Positions 8,097 to 17,332 of a DNA stretch of 64,000 bases are shown here, in pieces; positions within the stretch are counted from its first letter, which is position 1; the number at the start of each line of letters is the position of its first letter. The position numbers and the translations under genes are program-made. The notes below the pieces were generated by a model. It had not been told where the DNA came from. It saw only the letters and a list, made by a program, of their open reading frames with translations, and made no database searches. Source of the stretch: Pelagibacterium halotolerans B2 (lineage in GTDB: Bacteria > Pseudomonadota > Alphaproteobacteria > Rhizobiales > Devosiaceae). The stretch spans positions 2,604,001-2,668,000 of the forward strand of contig NC_016078.1 in the NCBI RefSeq assembly GCF_000230555.1. Direction: 5' to 3'.

Positions 8097-9374
8097 CTAT
8101 TGGACGTTGGCGGAATCGATTGCCTGGTTTACGTCAGCTTCGATGCGTTCAAGAGCAGCATCGACCGTAAGCTCGCCATTGAGCACCTGACCTATGCGGG
8201 TGGTCATCGCGTTCATCATGGCGCGCTGGAAGGGCCATCCCTGAAAGCGATAGGCAGCCGCATCGATCTTCGGAATTTGCGCGGTGAAGGACTCCAACGC
8301 CGCGACCGTGCGTTCAGACGCATCGACATACTCGACGCCCTCGTCGATAACCGACTGCACACCAGGGATGTCCTTGGAGACCGCTATCACCCGCTCATAA
8401 TTTTCTTGCATCGAAAGAAAATCGATAAAGGCGCCAACAACCTCGGGATTGTCGGTTGTGTTGAATGCCACCAACGCACCACCGCCCGGCATCACCGTGC
8501 AGGAGGATGGTCCGCAAGGGGCTGGTACCACCGCCCACTCGAAAAGGTCGCCGACCTCTGTGTCCATGCGATTGAGTTGCCACGAACCGCCGAAGTAGAA
8601 CACCACGTTGGCGTTCAAGAAATCGGTAAACAGGTCGCGTGTGGTGGCGCCGCCTGTAGCACCCCACAGGTCCATTGGCATTGTGCCGTCATGGTGCCAA
8701 GCGACGAATTGTTCGATCGCCTCACGCAGCCCTTCGTCGATAACCGGCCGCCCCTCTTCATCTACCAACTCAGCTCCATAGCTGATGGCAAGACTTGCAA
8801 ATCGGTGCCCCGACCGGTCCATCTCCATGGCAAAGTCGGTGCCCGTCGCTTCGGCCACTTGCCGGGTCGCTTCCGCCCACTCTTCCCAGGTAGCGCCCTC
8901 TTCCGGCACAGGCACGCCGGCTTGCTCGAACAGCGTTAAATTCACAAAAGCGCCGTTAAGGGTTTGCGAGGTTGGCATGCCATAAATGGCATCGCCTTCA
9001 TCCCCTCCGCGCAGCCATTGGAGAAGCTGGGGAAATTCCGCCTCGAACCGCTCCACATCCACATATGGCGCAAGGTCGAGGTAATAGCGACTCAAACCGC
9101 CAAAATCGACCACAACCGAACCATCCGGCCCCATTCCGGATTCAAGCTGAACCGGCAAGCTCTCAAGAATGGTCTGGATCGTCACCGTTTCGAGATTGAC
9201 CGTCATTCCCGGATTGTTGGAATTGAACTCGTCGGCCAGCGGCTGCATCGTTGGGCACCCAAATCCGAGCCCTTCACAGAACACCGTGACCTCTTGAGCT
9301 GACGCGGATACAGACGGCGCAATTGCTCCCACCGCGCCCATCCCCGCCAAAAGCAAAACCAATGAACGTTTCAT
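8097..9374 (-). CDS. Sugar ABC transporter substrate-binding protein (family 1, MalE/UgpB-like)
   Basis: 425 residues. The start at 9374 gives a signal peptide (MKRSLVLLLAGMGAVGAIAP, cleavage after SASA near residue 27). The mature protein has the usual two-lobe arrangement (VYFGGSWQLNRM, GGGALVAFNTT). Four cysteines (CEGLGFGC, APCGPSSC) could make two disulfides. First gene of the transport operon; a GGAGG ribosome site precedes it, and repeated TTGGCC-TACC motifs upstream are probably the GntR operator. Confidence 0.88.
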   Translation of the reverse strand: MKRSLVLLLAGMGAVGAIAPSVSASAQEVTVFCEGLGFGCPTMQPLADEFNSNNPGMTVNLETVTIQTILESLPVQLESGMGPDGSVVVDFGGLSRYYLDLAPYVDVERFEAEFPQLLQWLRGGDEGDAIYGMPTSQTLNGAFVNLTLFEQAGVPVPEEGATWEEWAEATRQVAEATGTDFAMEMDRSGHRFASLAISYGAELVDEEGRPVIDEGLREAIEQFVAWHHDGTMPMDLWGATGGATTRDLFTDFLNANVVFYFGGSWQLNRMDTEVGDLFEWAVVPAPCGPSSCTVMPGGGALVAFNTTDNPEVVGAFIDFLSMQENYERVIAVSKDIPGVQSVIDEGVEYVDASERTVAALESFTAQIPKIDAAAYRFQGWPFQRAMMNAMTTRIGQVLNGELTVDAALERIEADVNQAIDSANVQ

Positions 9375-9404
9375 TTCCACCTCCCTTTTGTGTGCACTAA
9401 CCGA

Positions 9405-9555
9405 TTGGCCATACCACGTGAACGTGATAGGTAAGGCCAATCTTGTCAACCCCTGCATTTTGTGCTCTCGCGCTTGTGCATTTGGCCAAACTCGGCAATA
9501 AAGGGTACAATATTCTGAGGGTGGCCGGACATACCAACCGTCTTTGGCCTTACCA
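9405..9555. promoter_or_regulatory. Repeated GntR-type operator in the divergent uronate promoter region
   Basis: Three copies of one 12-mer: TTGGCCATACCA at 9405-9416, TTGGCCTTACCT on the minus strand at 9440-9429, and TTGGCCTTACCA at 9544-9555. The first two also make a GATTGGCC/GGCCAATC inverted repeat. They lie between the transporter operon and the GntR-uxuA-uxaC-uxuB operon, so one regulator could control both. Confidence 0.6.
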
Positions 9556-9593
9556 ATATTCCATATTCTTCGCTTTTGAAACAGGTGATGCAC

Positions 9594-10406
9594 ATGGCTC
9601 CAGCGACCAAGACAAGCCTTCAAGGCGAGAATGACAGTGATCGAGTTGAGCGCCTTTATCAAACAGTGGCGCGCAAGATCGCGGAAATGGTCGCCCAAAA
9701 CCGGCATGAACCTGGATGGCGACTGCCGTCTGAGCGCGAATTGTCCGAGCAGTTGGGTGTAAGTCGCCCGGTCGTTCGCGAAGCAGTGATTGCACTTGAG
9801 GTGAAAGGGATGGTGGAAGTGCGACGCAGTCAGGGAATCGTCGTCCTACCAGAGCCCCCACACACCATGAATTTCATTGGCCTTGGCGCCGATATAGGTC
9901 CGGGGCCCTTCGAGCTTTTGGAAGCCAGACTTTCCATCGAAGCCAATGCCGCTGCTTTGGCTGCCGAGCGCATGCCAGCAGAGGCCATGGTGGAGCTCGA
10001 ATCTTATATCGATCAGATGCATCGCGAGAATGACGTCTTGCTTCTCAATGAAAATGGCGACCGAAGTTTCCACATGCTCATTGCACGATCGAGCGGAAAT
10101 GCAGTTATCGCGTCACTTATTGAGGCCTTATGGCAGCAGCGGGACAATTCAATTATGTGGCGCAAGCTGCATGAGCATATTCATGCGCCAAGCATTCGTC
10201 CGCTTTGGATCGGCGACCATTATGCGATCCTGTCGGCGCTGCGGCTGAGAAATGCCGAAGCCGCCAAAAGGGCGATGGAACGACACATAAAGAACGTCAT
10301 GAACGAATTGCTCGAGGCCAGCGAGAATGGTCAGGTCGAGTTTGTTGAAACGCAAATAGTCGGTCGCCAAGGACACAGCAATCGGAAGAGTGAGGAAAGC
10401 AAATGA
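9594..10406 (+). CDS. GntR-family (FadR/UxuR-like, FCD) regulator of the uronate locus
   Basis: A winged HTH lies at residues about 18-80 (GWRLPSERELSEQLGVSRPV and VREAVIALEVKGMVEVRRSQG), followed by an FCD ligand domain with His residues expected for metal binding (FHMLIARSSGN, ERHIKNVM). This is the architecture of UxuR/ExuR-type hexuronate repressors. The ATG at 9594 is 8 bases after AGG; 9588 is an alternative. It overlaps uxuA (ATGA) and so is co-transcribed with its likely targets. Confidence 0.85.
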   Translation: MAPATKTSLQGENDSDRVERLYQTVARKIAEMVAQNRHEPGWRLPSERELSEQLGVSRPVVREAVIALEVKGMVEVRRSQGIVVLPEPPHTMNFIGLGADIGPGPFELLEARLSIEANAAALAAERMPAEAMVELESYIDQMHRENDVLLLNENGDRSFHMLIARSSGNAVIASLIEALWQQRDNSIMWRKLHEHIHAPSIRPLWIGDHYAILSALRLRNAEAAKRAMERHIKNVMNELLEASENGQVEFVETQIVGRQGHSNRKSEESK

Positions 10407-11644
10407 AGGCTACCTGGCGCTGGTTTGGTCCCAGGGACCTGGCAAAGATCGATGATATGATGCAGGCCGGCGTCGAAGGCGTCGTCAGCGCTTTGCACCA
10501 CATCCCCAATGGCGCCGTCTGGACAACCGACGAGATCGCAAAGCGCGAGGCCGAGATCGCCCGGCGCAGCGATGGTTCTCCTTCGGGTCTCGCTTGGGAC
10601 GTTGTCGAAAGCCTGCCGGTTTCGGAAGACATCAAGAAGCAGAAGGGCGATTGGCGCACCCATATCGCCAACTACAAGACCAGCCTTGAAAACCTGGCCG
10701 CCGCCGGCATCGAGATCATCTGCTACAATTTCATGCCTGTCCTCGATTGGACGCGCACCGATCTCGCCTGGCGCGTTGCCAGCGGCGCGACCTGCATGCG
10801 CTTCGATATCGTCGACTTTGCCGTCTTCGACATCCACCTTCTCGAGCGCCCCGGCGCCGCAACGGACTTTGCGGCCGATACCGTGGCCGAAGCGAAAATC
10901 CGCTTCGCCGCGATGACCGAGCGTCGCAAGACCGAAATCGTGCAGAACATCACCGCTGGCCTGCCCGGCGCCACCGAGGTGCTGACGCTTTCGGGCGTGC
11001 GCGAGCATCTGGCCCAATACGATCACATCTCGGCCGACCGCCTGCGCGCCAATTTCATCGCCTTTCTCGAAGAGGTCGTGCCGGTGGCCGAACGGCTTGG
11101 CATGCGGCTGTGCTGCCATCCCGACGATCCCCCCTTCCCCCTTCTGGGCCTGCCGCGCGTCATGTCGACCGAAGCTGACTATCAGGCGGTGCTTTCCGCC
11201 GTCGACAGCCCAGCCAATGGCGCCACGCTTTGTGCCGGATCGCTTGGTGCACGGCCCGATAATGATCTCGTGGGAATGATGGAGCGTCTCGGCCCCAAGG
11301 TGCATTTTTTGCATCTGCGCAACGTCAAGCGCGACAGCAGCGCCATCGCCGGATCCTTTTATGAGGACGAGCATCTCGCCGGGGACACCGATATGGTGGC
11401 CCTGATCGCAGCCGTGGTGCGCGAGGAAGCCCGGCGCAGGGCCGAAGGCCGTGCCGACCACCAAATCCCCATGCGCCCCGATCATGGACAGGATATTCTG
11501 GACGATCTTGGACGCAAGGCGCAGCCGGGTTATCCCACCATCGGGCGCCTCAAGGGCCTCGCCGAACTGCGCGGCGTCATGCGCGCCTTCGAGCATCCTG
11601 CGCTCGGGCTGGCGGCTACGGCGCGGGAAAGCGAGATTGCATGA
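10403..11644 (+). CDS. uxuA: Mannonate dehydratase UxuA
   Basis: 413 residues. Dehydrates D-mannonate to 2-keto-3-deoxygluconate in the cytoplasm, the last common step of the glucuronate branch. Family hallmarks include WRWFGPRD at the N-terminus, HHIPNGAVW, the metal/active-site stretch CCHPDDPPFPLLGLPRVMS, HFLHLRNV and MRPDHGQDILDD. Starts inside the stop codon of the GntR gene (ATGA) and overlaps uxaC in the same way. Confidence 0.95.
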   Translation: MKATWRWFGPRDLAKIDDMMQAGVEGVVSALHHIPNGAVWTTDEIAKREAEIARRSDGSPSGLAWDVVESLPVSEDIKKQKGDWRTHIANYKTSLENLAAAGIEIICYNFMPVLDWTRTDLAWRVASGATCMRFDIVDFAVFDIHLLERPGAATDFAADTVAEAKIRFAAMTERRKTEIVQNITAGLPGATEVLTLSGVREHLAQYDHISADRLRANFIAFLEEVVPVAERLGMRLCCHPDDPPFPLLGLPRVMSTEADYQAVLSAVDSPANGATLCAGSLGARPDNDLVGMMERLGPKVHFLHLRNVKRDSSAIAGSFYEDEHLAGDTDMVALIAAVVREEARRRAEGRADHQIPMRPDHGQDILDDLGRKAQPGYPTIGRLKGLAELRGVMRAFEHPALGLAATARESEIA

Positions 11645-13021
11645 GCGATTTCCTGCACCCCGACCGCCTGTTTCCAGTCGACCCGGCCCGGCGCACCATT
11701 GCACGCGACCTGTATGACGAAGTGGCCGATCTGCCCATCATCAGCCCGCATGGTCATACAGACCCGCAATGGTTTGCCGAAAACCCGGCTTTTGCCGATG
11801 CTGCATCGCTGTTTTTAACGCCCGACCACTATGTTCTGCGCCTGCTGCGCAGCCGTGGCATCGCCTATGGGGGGGGTGGCCGATGGCCGCGCCGCCTGGC
11901 GGACACTGTGCGAAAACTGGCACCTGTTCGCCGGCACCCCGTCCGAACTGTGGCTCAATCACGCGCTGTCGCTGTTCTTTGCGATCGACGAACCCCTTTC
12001 GGCCGAAAATGCCGACGCCAGCTTCGATCAAATCACCGCCCGTCTCGCCGATTCCGATCTGCGCCCGCTCGCCGTGCTTGATCGCTCCAATGTCGAAGTG
12101 ATCGCCACCACCGAATTCGCCCTCGATCCCCTCGATCATCACAAGACTATTGTGGCCAACGGTCTGGGCCAGCGCATCCGCACCACCTACCGCCCCGACG
12201 ACGTCACCGATCCCGATGCGCCCGATTTCACCTCAGCTTTGGCGCGGTTTGGGGAACTGACAGGCGAAGACACGAGCACTTGGACCGGCCTGATCAAGGC
12301 CCACGCCACCCGCCGCGCTTATTTCCGCGATCATGGCGCCACAGCGACCGATCATGGCGTGCCCACGGCCCGGACCGCAGACCTGTCGCTGCCGGACAAG
12401 CAGAGGCTTCTCGATGCCGCGCTCCGGGGCACTCTCGATACCCAAGGCACCGAGCAGTTCCGCGCGCAGATGCTGACCGAAATGGCGGCGCTGTCGGCCG
12501 AAGACGGCATGGTGATGCAGATCCACGCCGGATCGCGCCGCGCCACCGATCCGGTACTGCAGACAGAACGCGGCCGCAATCTGGGTGACGACATCCCCGT
12601 GCCCACCGATTTCGTCGGCGGCCTGCAGGCTCTGCTGGGCCGCTTCGGCAATGCTGAGAACTTTAGGCTGCTGGTCTTTACGCTCGACGAGAGCACCTAC
12701 GCCCGCGAGCTCGCCCCCATGGCCGGCTATTGGCCGGCGCTCATGGTTGGCCCGCCATGGTGGTTCCACGACAGCCCCAACGGCATCCGCCGCTATCTCG
12801 ACGCGATGCACGAGACAGCCGGCTTTCACAATCTCGCAGGCTTTAACGACGACACCCGCGCCCTGCTCTCCATCCCCGCCCGACACGACGTCTGGCGGCG
12901 CGAAGTCTGTGGCTACATTGCACGACTGGTCGCCGAACACCGCGTGTCCATGTCCACCGGCGCCGCACTAGCCAGATGGCTGAGCTATGACGCGGCCAAA
13001 ACCGCCTACAAGCTGCCATGA
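11641..13021 (+). pseudogene. uxaC: Glucuronate (uronate) isomerase UxaC, frameshifted in a run of 8 G
   Basis: Frame 1 (from ATG 11641) gives FLHPDRLFPVDPARRTIARD, LPIISPHGHTDPQWFAENP and DHYVLRLLRSRGIAYGG, the correct UxaC N-terminus. At 11869-11876 there are eight G; with seven the frame would continue into VADGRAAWRTLCENWHLF and on to the normal C-terminus ending AAKTAYKLP. The total, about 459 residues, matches UxaC. As written it is broken after about 78 residues. UxaC isomerises glucuronate/galacturonate to fructuronate/tagaturonate, and the intact flanking genes make a sequencing error or phase-variable slippage at least as likely as true loss. ATGA overlaps on both sides. Confidence 0.85.
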
Positions 13022-14475
13022 CCCTGCTCGAACGCCTCGATCAGGTCCCAGCCGGCATGACAAAGCCAGCCTTCGATCCCGCCGCCCATGGGGTTGGCAT
13101 CGTCCATTTGGGGCTTGGCGCCTTTTTGCGCGCCCATCTGGCTATCTATACCGAAGACGCCTTGGCCCACTCGGGCGGCGACTGGCGCATTCTGGCCGTC
13201 GGCCTGCGCTCGCGCGACAGCGTCGACGCCCTCAACGCCCAGCACGGGCTCTATACGCTGATCACCCGCGATGCCGAGAGCCGGTATCGCGTATGCGGCG
13301 CTATTGCCGGCGCCGTGCACGCGCCGTCCGAACCACAGCGCCTGCACGCCGCCCTGGCCGCCGAAACGACGCGGATCGTTTCGCTGACCATTACCGAAAA
13401 GGGCTATGGCATCGATGCGCGCACTAATGGGCTCGATTCAGACCGTGACGACATCGCCGCCGATCTCGCATCCGATGTGTCCGCGCCCCGCAGCGCTGTG
13501 GGCTGGATCGTTGCCGGCCTCGCCGCCCGCCGCGCGGCGGGCGCGACGCCGTTCACGGTTTTGAGCTGTGACAACCTTTCCAACAACGGCGCAGTTCTCA
13601 AGCGGCTCGTTGTCGAATTCGCCGAGAGGCGCGATCCTGATCTCGCACGCTGGATTGCCGATAGTGTGAGCTTTCCCTCCACTATGGTCGACCGCATCAC
13701 CCCTGCGCAGACAGAAGCCACCCGCACCGACGCAAGAGCTGCCCTTGGTTGCGAGGACCACGCGGCCATCGAAACCGAACCGTTCAGCCAATGGGTGATC
13801 GAGGACGATTTCGGCAATGGACGCCCTGACTGGCATTTGGCCGGCGCGGTGATGGCCCACGACGTGGCCCCATATGAGCGCATGAAACTGCGCATGCTCA
13901 ACGGCGCCCATTCGCTCATCGCCTATGCCGGATTTCTCGCTGGCCACGACAATGTCCGCGACGCCATGACGGATCCCGCATTGGTGCGTCGGGTCGAAAC
14001 CCACATGCGCGCGGCCGCCCAGAGCCTCGATCCCGTGCCGGGCATCGATCTCGACGCCTACCGCTCAGCGCTCCTCGCCCGCTTTGCCAACCGCGCGATC
14101 GCCCACCCGACCTATCAGATCGCCATGGACGGCACGCAGAAGCTCCCGCCGCGCATTTTCGAGACGGCGACAATCGTGAGGAACAGGGACGGCGACATCG
14201 CCAGCTTCGCCTTCGCCACCGCCGCCTGGATGGCCTACACGCGCGGCACCCGCGATGACGGCACACCATACGCCCTGCGCGACCCCCGCCAGGTCGAAAT
14301 CGCCGACGCCTCCCGTTCCGGTAAAACCCCCTCGGCACTCTACGATGCGTTGGCGAGTCTCCCCGGCTTCATGCCCGCATCCTTGCGCAGCGATGACAAA
14401 TGGTGCGCCACCACAATCACCCACCTCACGACCATGCTAACCAAAAGCATGCGCGCCGCGATCGATGCGACATGA
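13018..14475 (+). CDS. uxuB: Fructuronate reductase / mannitol dehydrogenase family (UxuB)
   Basis: 485 residues, normal for polyol-specific long-chain dehydrogenases. N-terminal Rossmann region GVGIVHLGLGAFLRAHLA, ITEKGYGID, SCDNLSNNGAVL, and the catalytic stretch around KLRMLNGAHSLIAYAG. Expected to reduce D-fructuronate to D-mannonate with NADH, linking UxaC to UxuA. The ATG overlaps the uxaC stop. UxuB and mannitol dehydrogenase are similar in sequence; the operon decides the call. Confidence 0.9.
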   Translation: MTLLERLDQVPAGMTKPAFDPAAHGVGIVHLGLGAFLRAHLAIYTEDALAHSGGDWRILAVGLRSRDSVDALNAQHGLYTLITRDAESRYRVCGAIAGAVHAPSEPQRLHAALAAETTRIVSLTITEKGYGIDARTNGLDSDRDDIAADLASDVSAPRSAVGWIVAGLAARRAAGATPFTVLSCDNLSNNGAVLKRLVVEFAERRDPDLARWIADSVSFPSTMVDRITPAQTEATRTDARAALGCEDHAAIETEPFSQWVIEDDFGNGRPDWHLAGAVMAHDVAPYERMKLRMLNGAHSLIAYAGFLAGHDNVRDAMTDPALVRRVETHMRAAAQSLDPVPGIDLDAYRSALLARFANRAIAHPTYQIAMDGTQKLPPRIFETATIVRNRDGDIASFAFATAAWMAYTRGTRDDGTPYALRDPRQVEIADASRSGKTPSALYDALASLPGFMPASLRSDDKWCATTITHLTTMLTKSMRAAIDAT

Positions 14476-15048
14476 AATCAGCCTGATCTAAAAAGAATGT
14501 GGTGGTGGCGGCAATCGCTGGCCACGAAAATTCGAGCTGAATTTCCATGTCTTTCGGGCTTGGGTTTTCAATTCTTTCTGGCCGGGACCGGAAACTCGGC
14601 TCCGAACCAGATAGATGCCGTATCCGTACGCGCTGACGTCGGCAACGGTAATGACTGAAGGCCCAAAGGTCCGCTTTCTGAGCTTCGGAACCGGAAAGCG
14701 GATAGACACCCCATAAACGAAATCGCCGGGCCGCGGCAGGAATGGCAGCTAACGGGAAATCGACAGCCCCACCTGAATGTCTTGAATGAGGGCGCAAAGC
14801 CGCCGTTCATGTCGCTGCAGGAACCGAAATCTCCCAATGTTTACAGTGCCCATCTATATCGCTTCGGGCGCGCCAAATCTCCACCATTCCGGAACAAAAC
14901 CGGGCACGAAGGTCGGCTATCAACCCCTTGTGCGCTTCCGGACTGGTCTCACCCAACCCGGAAGCGATCATTCTTGACGCGTTGCGGAGGCAGCCATGCC
15001 TCATCGCGTACGGCAGTCCGGCGCATGAGCGGTCAGGGTCTGTCGCGT
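14476..15048. other. 573-base stretch with no recognised gene
   Basis: Lies between the convergent ends of uxuB and qorB. Short open frames on both strands show no family features, no good ribosome sites and poor coding character. It may be decayed DNA; no clear terminator or repeat was recognised. Confidence 0.4.
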
Positions 15049-15897
15049 CTATGATTTGAGGGCCGCAGCCACCGCATCCGACAGCCGGGTAGTCGGACGC
15101 CCGATCAGCGCCGAAAGCTGGCCTTTGTCGTCGAACAGCGCTCCATTGGAGGCGTCGATGTCGAAGGCGGCCAGAGCACCGGCGAAATCTGCAGGGATAC
15201 CCACACCCTTCAGCACGGCGGCATATTCATCCTGCGGCAGGTTCTTGTAGGGGATGTCCTTGCCAGTCTGTTTGGAGATCTCCGCCGCGAGATCAGCCAG
15301 CGTATAGGCGTCGTCGCCAGCCAACTCGTAGACCTTGCCGTCATGGCCCTCGCCAGTCAGCACGACGACGGCGGCCTCGGCCAGATCGGCGCGCGTTGCC
15401 GACGAGATGCGGCCCTCGCCCGCGCTGCCGACAAATGCGCCGGCCTTCACCGCGCCGGGGACCGAGACCGTGTAGTTTTCCGTGTACCAGCCATTGCGCA
15501 GAACAGTGTTGGCGATGCCCGACTGTTTCAGGAGGCTTTCGGTTTCTACATGCTCGGGTGCAAGGCTCAGTGACGACGTATCGGCATGGAGCAGGCTCGT
15601 ATAGACGATGCGCCTCACGCCGGCCTTTTTGGCGGCGTCGATGATATTCCGATGCTGCGCGGCCCGCTTGCCGACCTCGCTGGAGGAAACCAGCATCAGC
15701 GTCTCGACGCCTTGCAGCGCCCGGTCGAGGGTTTCGGGCTTCTCGTAATCGGCTGCGCGCACTTCGACGCCGAGGTCGGACGCCTTCTCGACGCTGCGCG
15801 CCAGCGCGACGATCTGGCTGGGCTCAATCTTCTGCTTGAGCTTCTGGACGATGAGGCGGCCCAACTGGCCCGAGGCTCCGGTTACGGCGATGGTCAT
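15049..15897 (-). CDS. qorB: NmrA-like NAD(P)-dependent quinone oxidoreductase (QorB/YtfG type)
   Basis: 282 residues from MTIAVTGASGQLGRLIVQKL, whose GxSGQLG motif is the NAD(P)-binding Rossmann start of atypical short-chain dehydrogenases. VYTSLLHAD, NGWYTENY and GRPTTRLSDAVAAAL are typical of quinone oxidoreductase 2. Reduces quinones by two-electron transfer with NADPH in characterised members. An ATG 12 codons upstream exists, but the start at 15897 begins the conserved domain. Divergent from an HxlR regulator, the standard pairing for this gene. Confidence 0.9.
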   Translation of the reverse strand: MTIAVTGASGQLGRLIVQKLKQKIEPSQIVALARSVEKASDLGVEVRAADYEKPETLDRALQGVETLMLVSSSEVGKRAAQHRNIIDAAKKAGVRRIVYTSLLHADTSSLSLAPEHVETESLLKQSGIANTVLRNGWYTENYTVSVPGAVKAGAFVGSAGEGRISSATRADLAEAAVVVLTGEGHDGKVYELAGDDAYTLADLAAEISKQTGKDIPYKNLPQDEYAAVLKGVGIPADFAGALAAFDIDASNGALFDDKGQLSALIGRPTTRLSDAVAAALKS

Positions 15898-15941
15898 TGC
15901 GAGTGACTCCTTGTCTTGATGATCCAAAGCCATGATATAGG

Positions 15942-15981
15942 CTCATACTAACGCAAAGTAAGTACGCACAGGAAGGTAAGT
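15942..15981. promoter_or_regulatory. Candidate HxlR (QorR-like) operator
   Basis: Between the divergent qorB and HxlR starts are AGTAAGTAC and GGTAAGTAT as direct repeats, plus an opposed ATACTAAC copy. TACTTAC/GTAAGTA dyads are typical targets of HxlR redox or quinone sensors; binding here is inferred. Confidence 0.5.
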
Positions 15982-16383
15982 ATGAACATTCACGATGACG
16001 GCACGGCGATCGGGCTTTCCGACAAGGTGCATGGCGAGCTTCTGTCGGCAGGTTGTCCTTCGCGCGACGTGCTCAAACATGTGACCAGTCAATGGGGTGT
16101 TCTGGTGCTGATCGTGCTGGAAGGAGGAACGCACCGCTTTTCTGAACTGCGCCGCAAGATTGGCGGCGTGAGTGAGCGCATGCTGGCGCAGGCGCTGCAA
16201 TTGCTGGAGGCGGACGGGTTCGTCTTGCGCCGCACCTATCCCGTTGTGCCGCCCCATGTGGAATATTCATTGACCCCCCTTGGCGAAGAAGTCGCGGAGA
16301 AGGTACGGATTCTGGCCGATTGGATCGAAATCAACTTCCATCGCATTCCTGCAAGCGGAGGGAATGCTGAACCGCCGGGATAG
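15982..16383 (+). CDS. HxlR-family transcriptional regulator (QorR-like)
   Basis: 133 residues. The winged HTH spans residues about 20-110: CPSRDVLKHVTSQWGVLVL, RFSELRRKIGGVSERMLAQA and VEYSLTPLGEEV. The single N-terminal Cys in the CP motif is the redox-sensing position used by QorR/YodB-type regulators. Divergent from qorB, which it probably represses. The start at 15982 follows AGGAAGG. Confidence 0.9.
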   Translation: MNIHDDGTAIGLSDKVHGELLSAGCPSRDVLKHVTSQWGVLVLIVLEGGTHRFSELRRKIGGVSERMLAQALQLLEADGFVLRRTYPVVPPHVEYSLTPLGEEVAEKVRILADWIEINFHRIPASGGNAEPPG

Positions 16384-16415
16384 CCTGCGGTGGCAGCGTA
16401 CTGAACTCTGCCGTT

Positions 16416-16898
16416 TTGATGAATGACCGCTTCGCTGAGACTCTGGACCAGAAACAGGCCATCGCGGCCGACGGCACGATGGACAAGGAGAAGTTCGATA
16501 TTTCCGGCGCCGGAACACGTGACGGCCTTCGCGCGCTTTTGCTCGCCGCCGGGCAGTGGCCGGCAATCAGATCCCGTCCGTTCGAGCGCATTGCTGATCC
16601 CGGAGCGACGCCGATTGCGATTTTCGTGACCGCCATCGATACCGCGCCCCACGCGCCCGATCCGGTTCCCATAATCGAGGCGCGGCACGATGATTTTACC
16701 CGCGGGCTCGATGCGGTGGCTCTCCTGGCCGATTGCCCGGTCTATCTTTGCCAGCCGGACGTCGCGCCTTTTGCCGAAGGTTCGGGGCGCCGCAAGACGG
16801 TTCGCTTTGCCGGCGCTCACCCTGCGGGTCTGGTGGGCACCCATATCGCGAGGCTTTGCGTCCCGGGGGATGGCGAGGCGGTCTGGCATATCGGCACG
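16416..16898 (+). pseudogene. nqrA: nqrA fragment (Na+-translocating NADH:quinone reductase subunit A)
   Basis: The frame reads GLRALLLAAGQWPAIRSRPF, IFVTAIDTAPHAPDP and AHPAGLVGTHIARL then VWHIG, which matches the central third of NqrA. Both ends of the roughly 450-residue protein are absent and no other nqr gene is near. At about 16898 homology stops and an IS256 transposase tail starts in another frame, so an insertion and deletion removed the rest. Confidence 0.7.
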
Positions 16899-17043
16899 GC
16901 TCATGGTCTTCAAGCTCGTCATGGCCGCAGCCAAAACCTGGCGACGGCTGAAAGGCGAAAATCAGTTGCCAATGGTCGTCGAAGGCATCAAATTCGCCGA
17001 CGGCGTTGCCGTAACGACAACGCCAGATCAACACGCCGCCTGA
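16898..17043 (+). pseudogene. IS256/Mutator-family transposase, C-terminal remnant
   Basis: The frame reads MVFKLVMAAAKTWRRLKGEN, then QLPMVVEGIKFADGVAVTT and stops at 17043. KTWRRLKGENQLP is a hallmark of the C-terminus of IS256-family transposases. The preceding 350 or so residues, with the DDE catalytic domain, are missing. Confidence 0.75.
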
Positions 17044-17058
17044 TCGGTCCCGTCACCC

Positions 17059-17301
17059 AGTTCCGACCATAGCTCCTTCTGGTTCGCGCTGGTGCTCAAG
17101 GGGATGGGCGCGCGGGTGGCGCTGATTGCCGGGCTTTCGGCGCTAGCGGGCGTGCTCGAACTGGTGCAGCTCGTCGTTCCGGGGCGCGAGGGGCAGTGGA
17201 TCGACTTTCACTACAGCACCGCCGGCGCCGTGCTCGGCGGCCTTGGCGGCGCCCTCCTTGCCGAACTCGCCCGCCGCGTCAGCCGCAGCTTGCGGCGGTG
17301 A
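17059..17301 (+). pseudogene. VanZ-like membrane protein, C-terminal remnant
   Basis: The frame contains a hydrophobic helix (VALIAGLSALAGVLELVQL), then VPGREGQWIDFHYSTAGAVL and GGLGGALLAELARR. ELVQ..VPGR...DF...AGA.LG is typical of VanZ-family ends. The first half is missing and the fragment follows directly on the IS256 tail. A GTG at 17092 could start a 69-residue peptide, but this looks like a relic. Confidence 0.5.
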
Positions 17302-17332
17302 TCGCTCAAGGCGCCGCCCGGGCCATGGACGA

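Noticed and set aside
10331..11704. 457-codon minus-strand frame opposite uxuA
   Set aside because: Antisense shadow of a strongly conserved gene; Gly/His-rich composition without a domain.
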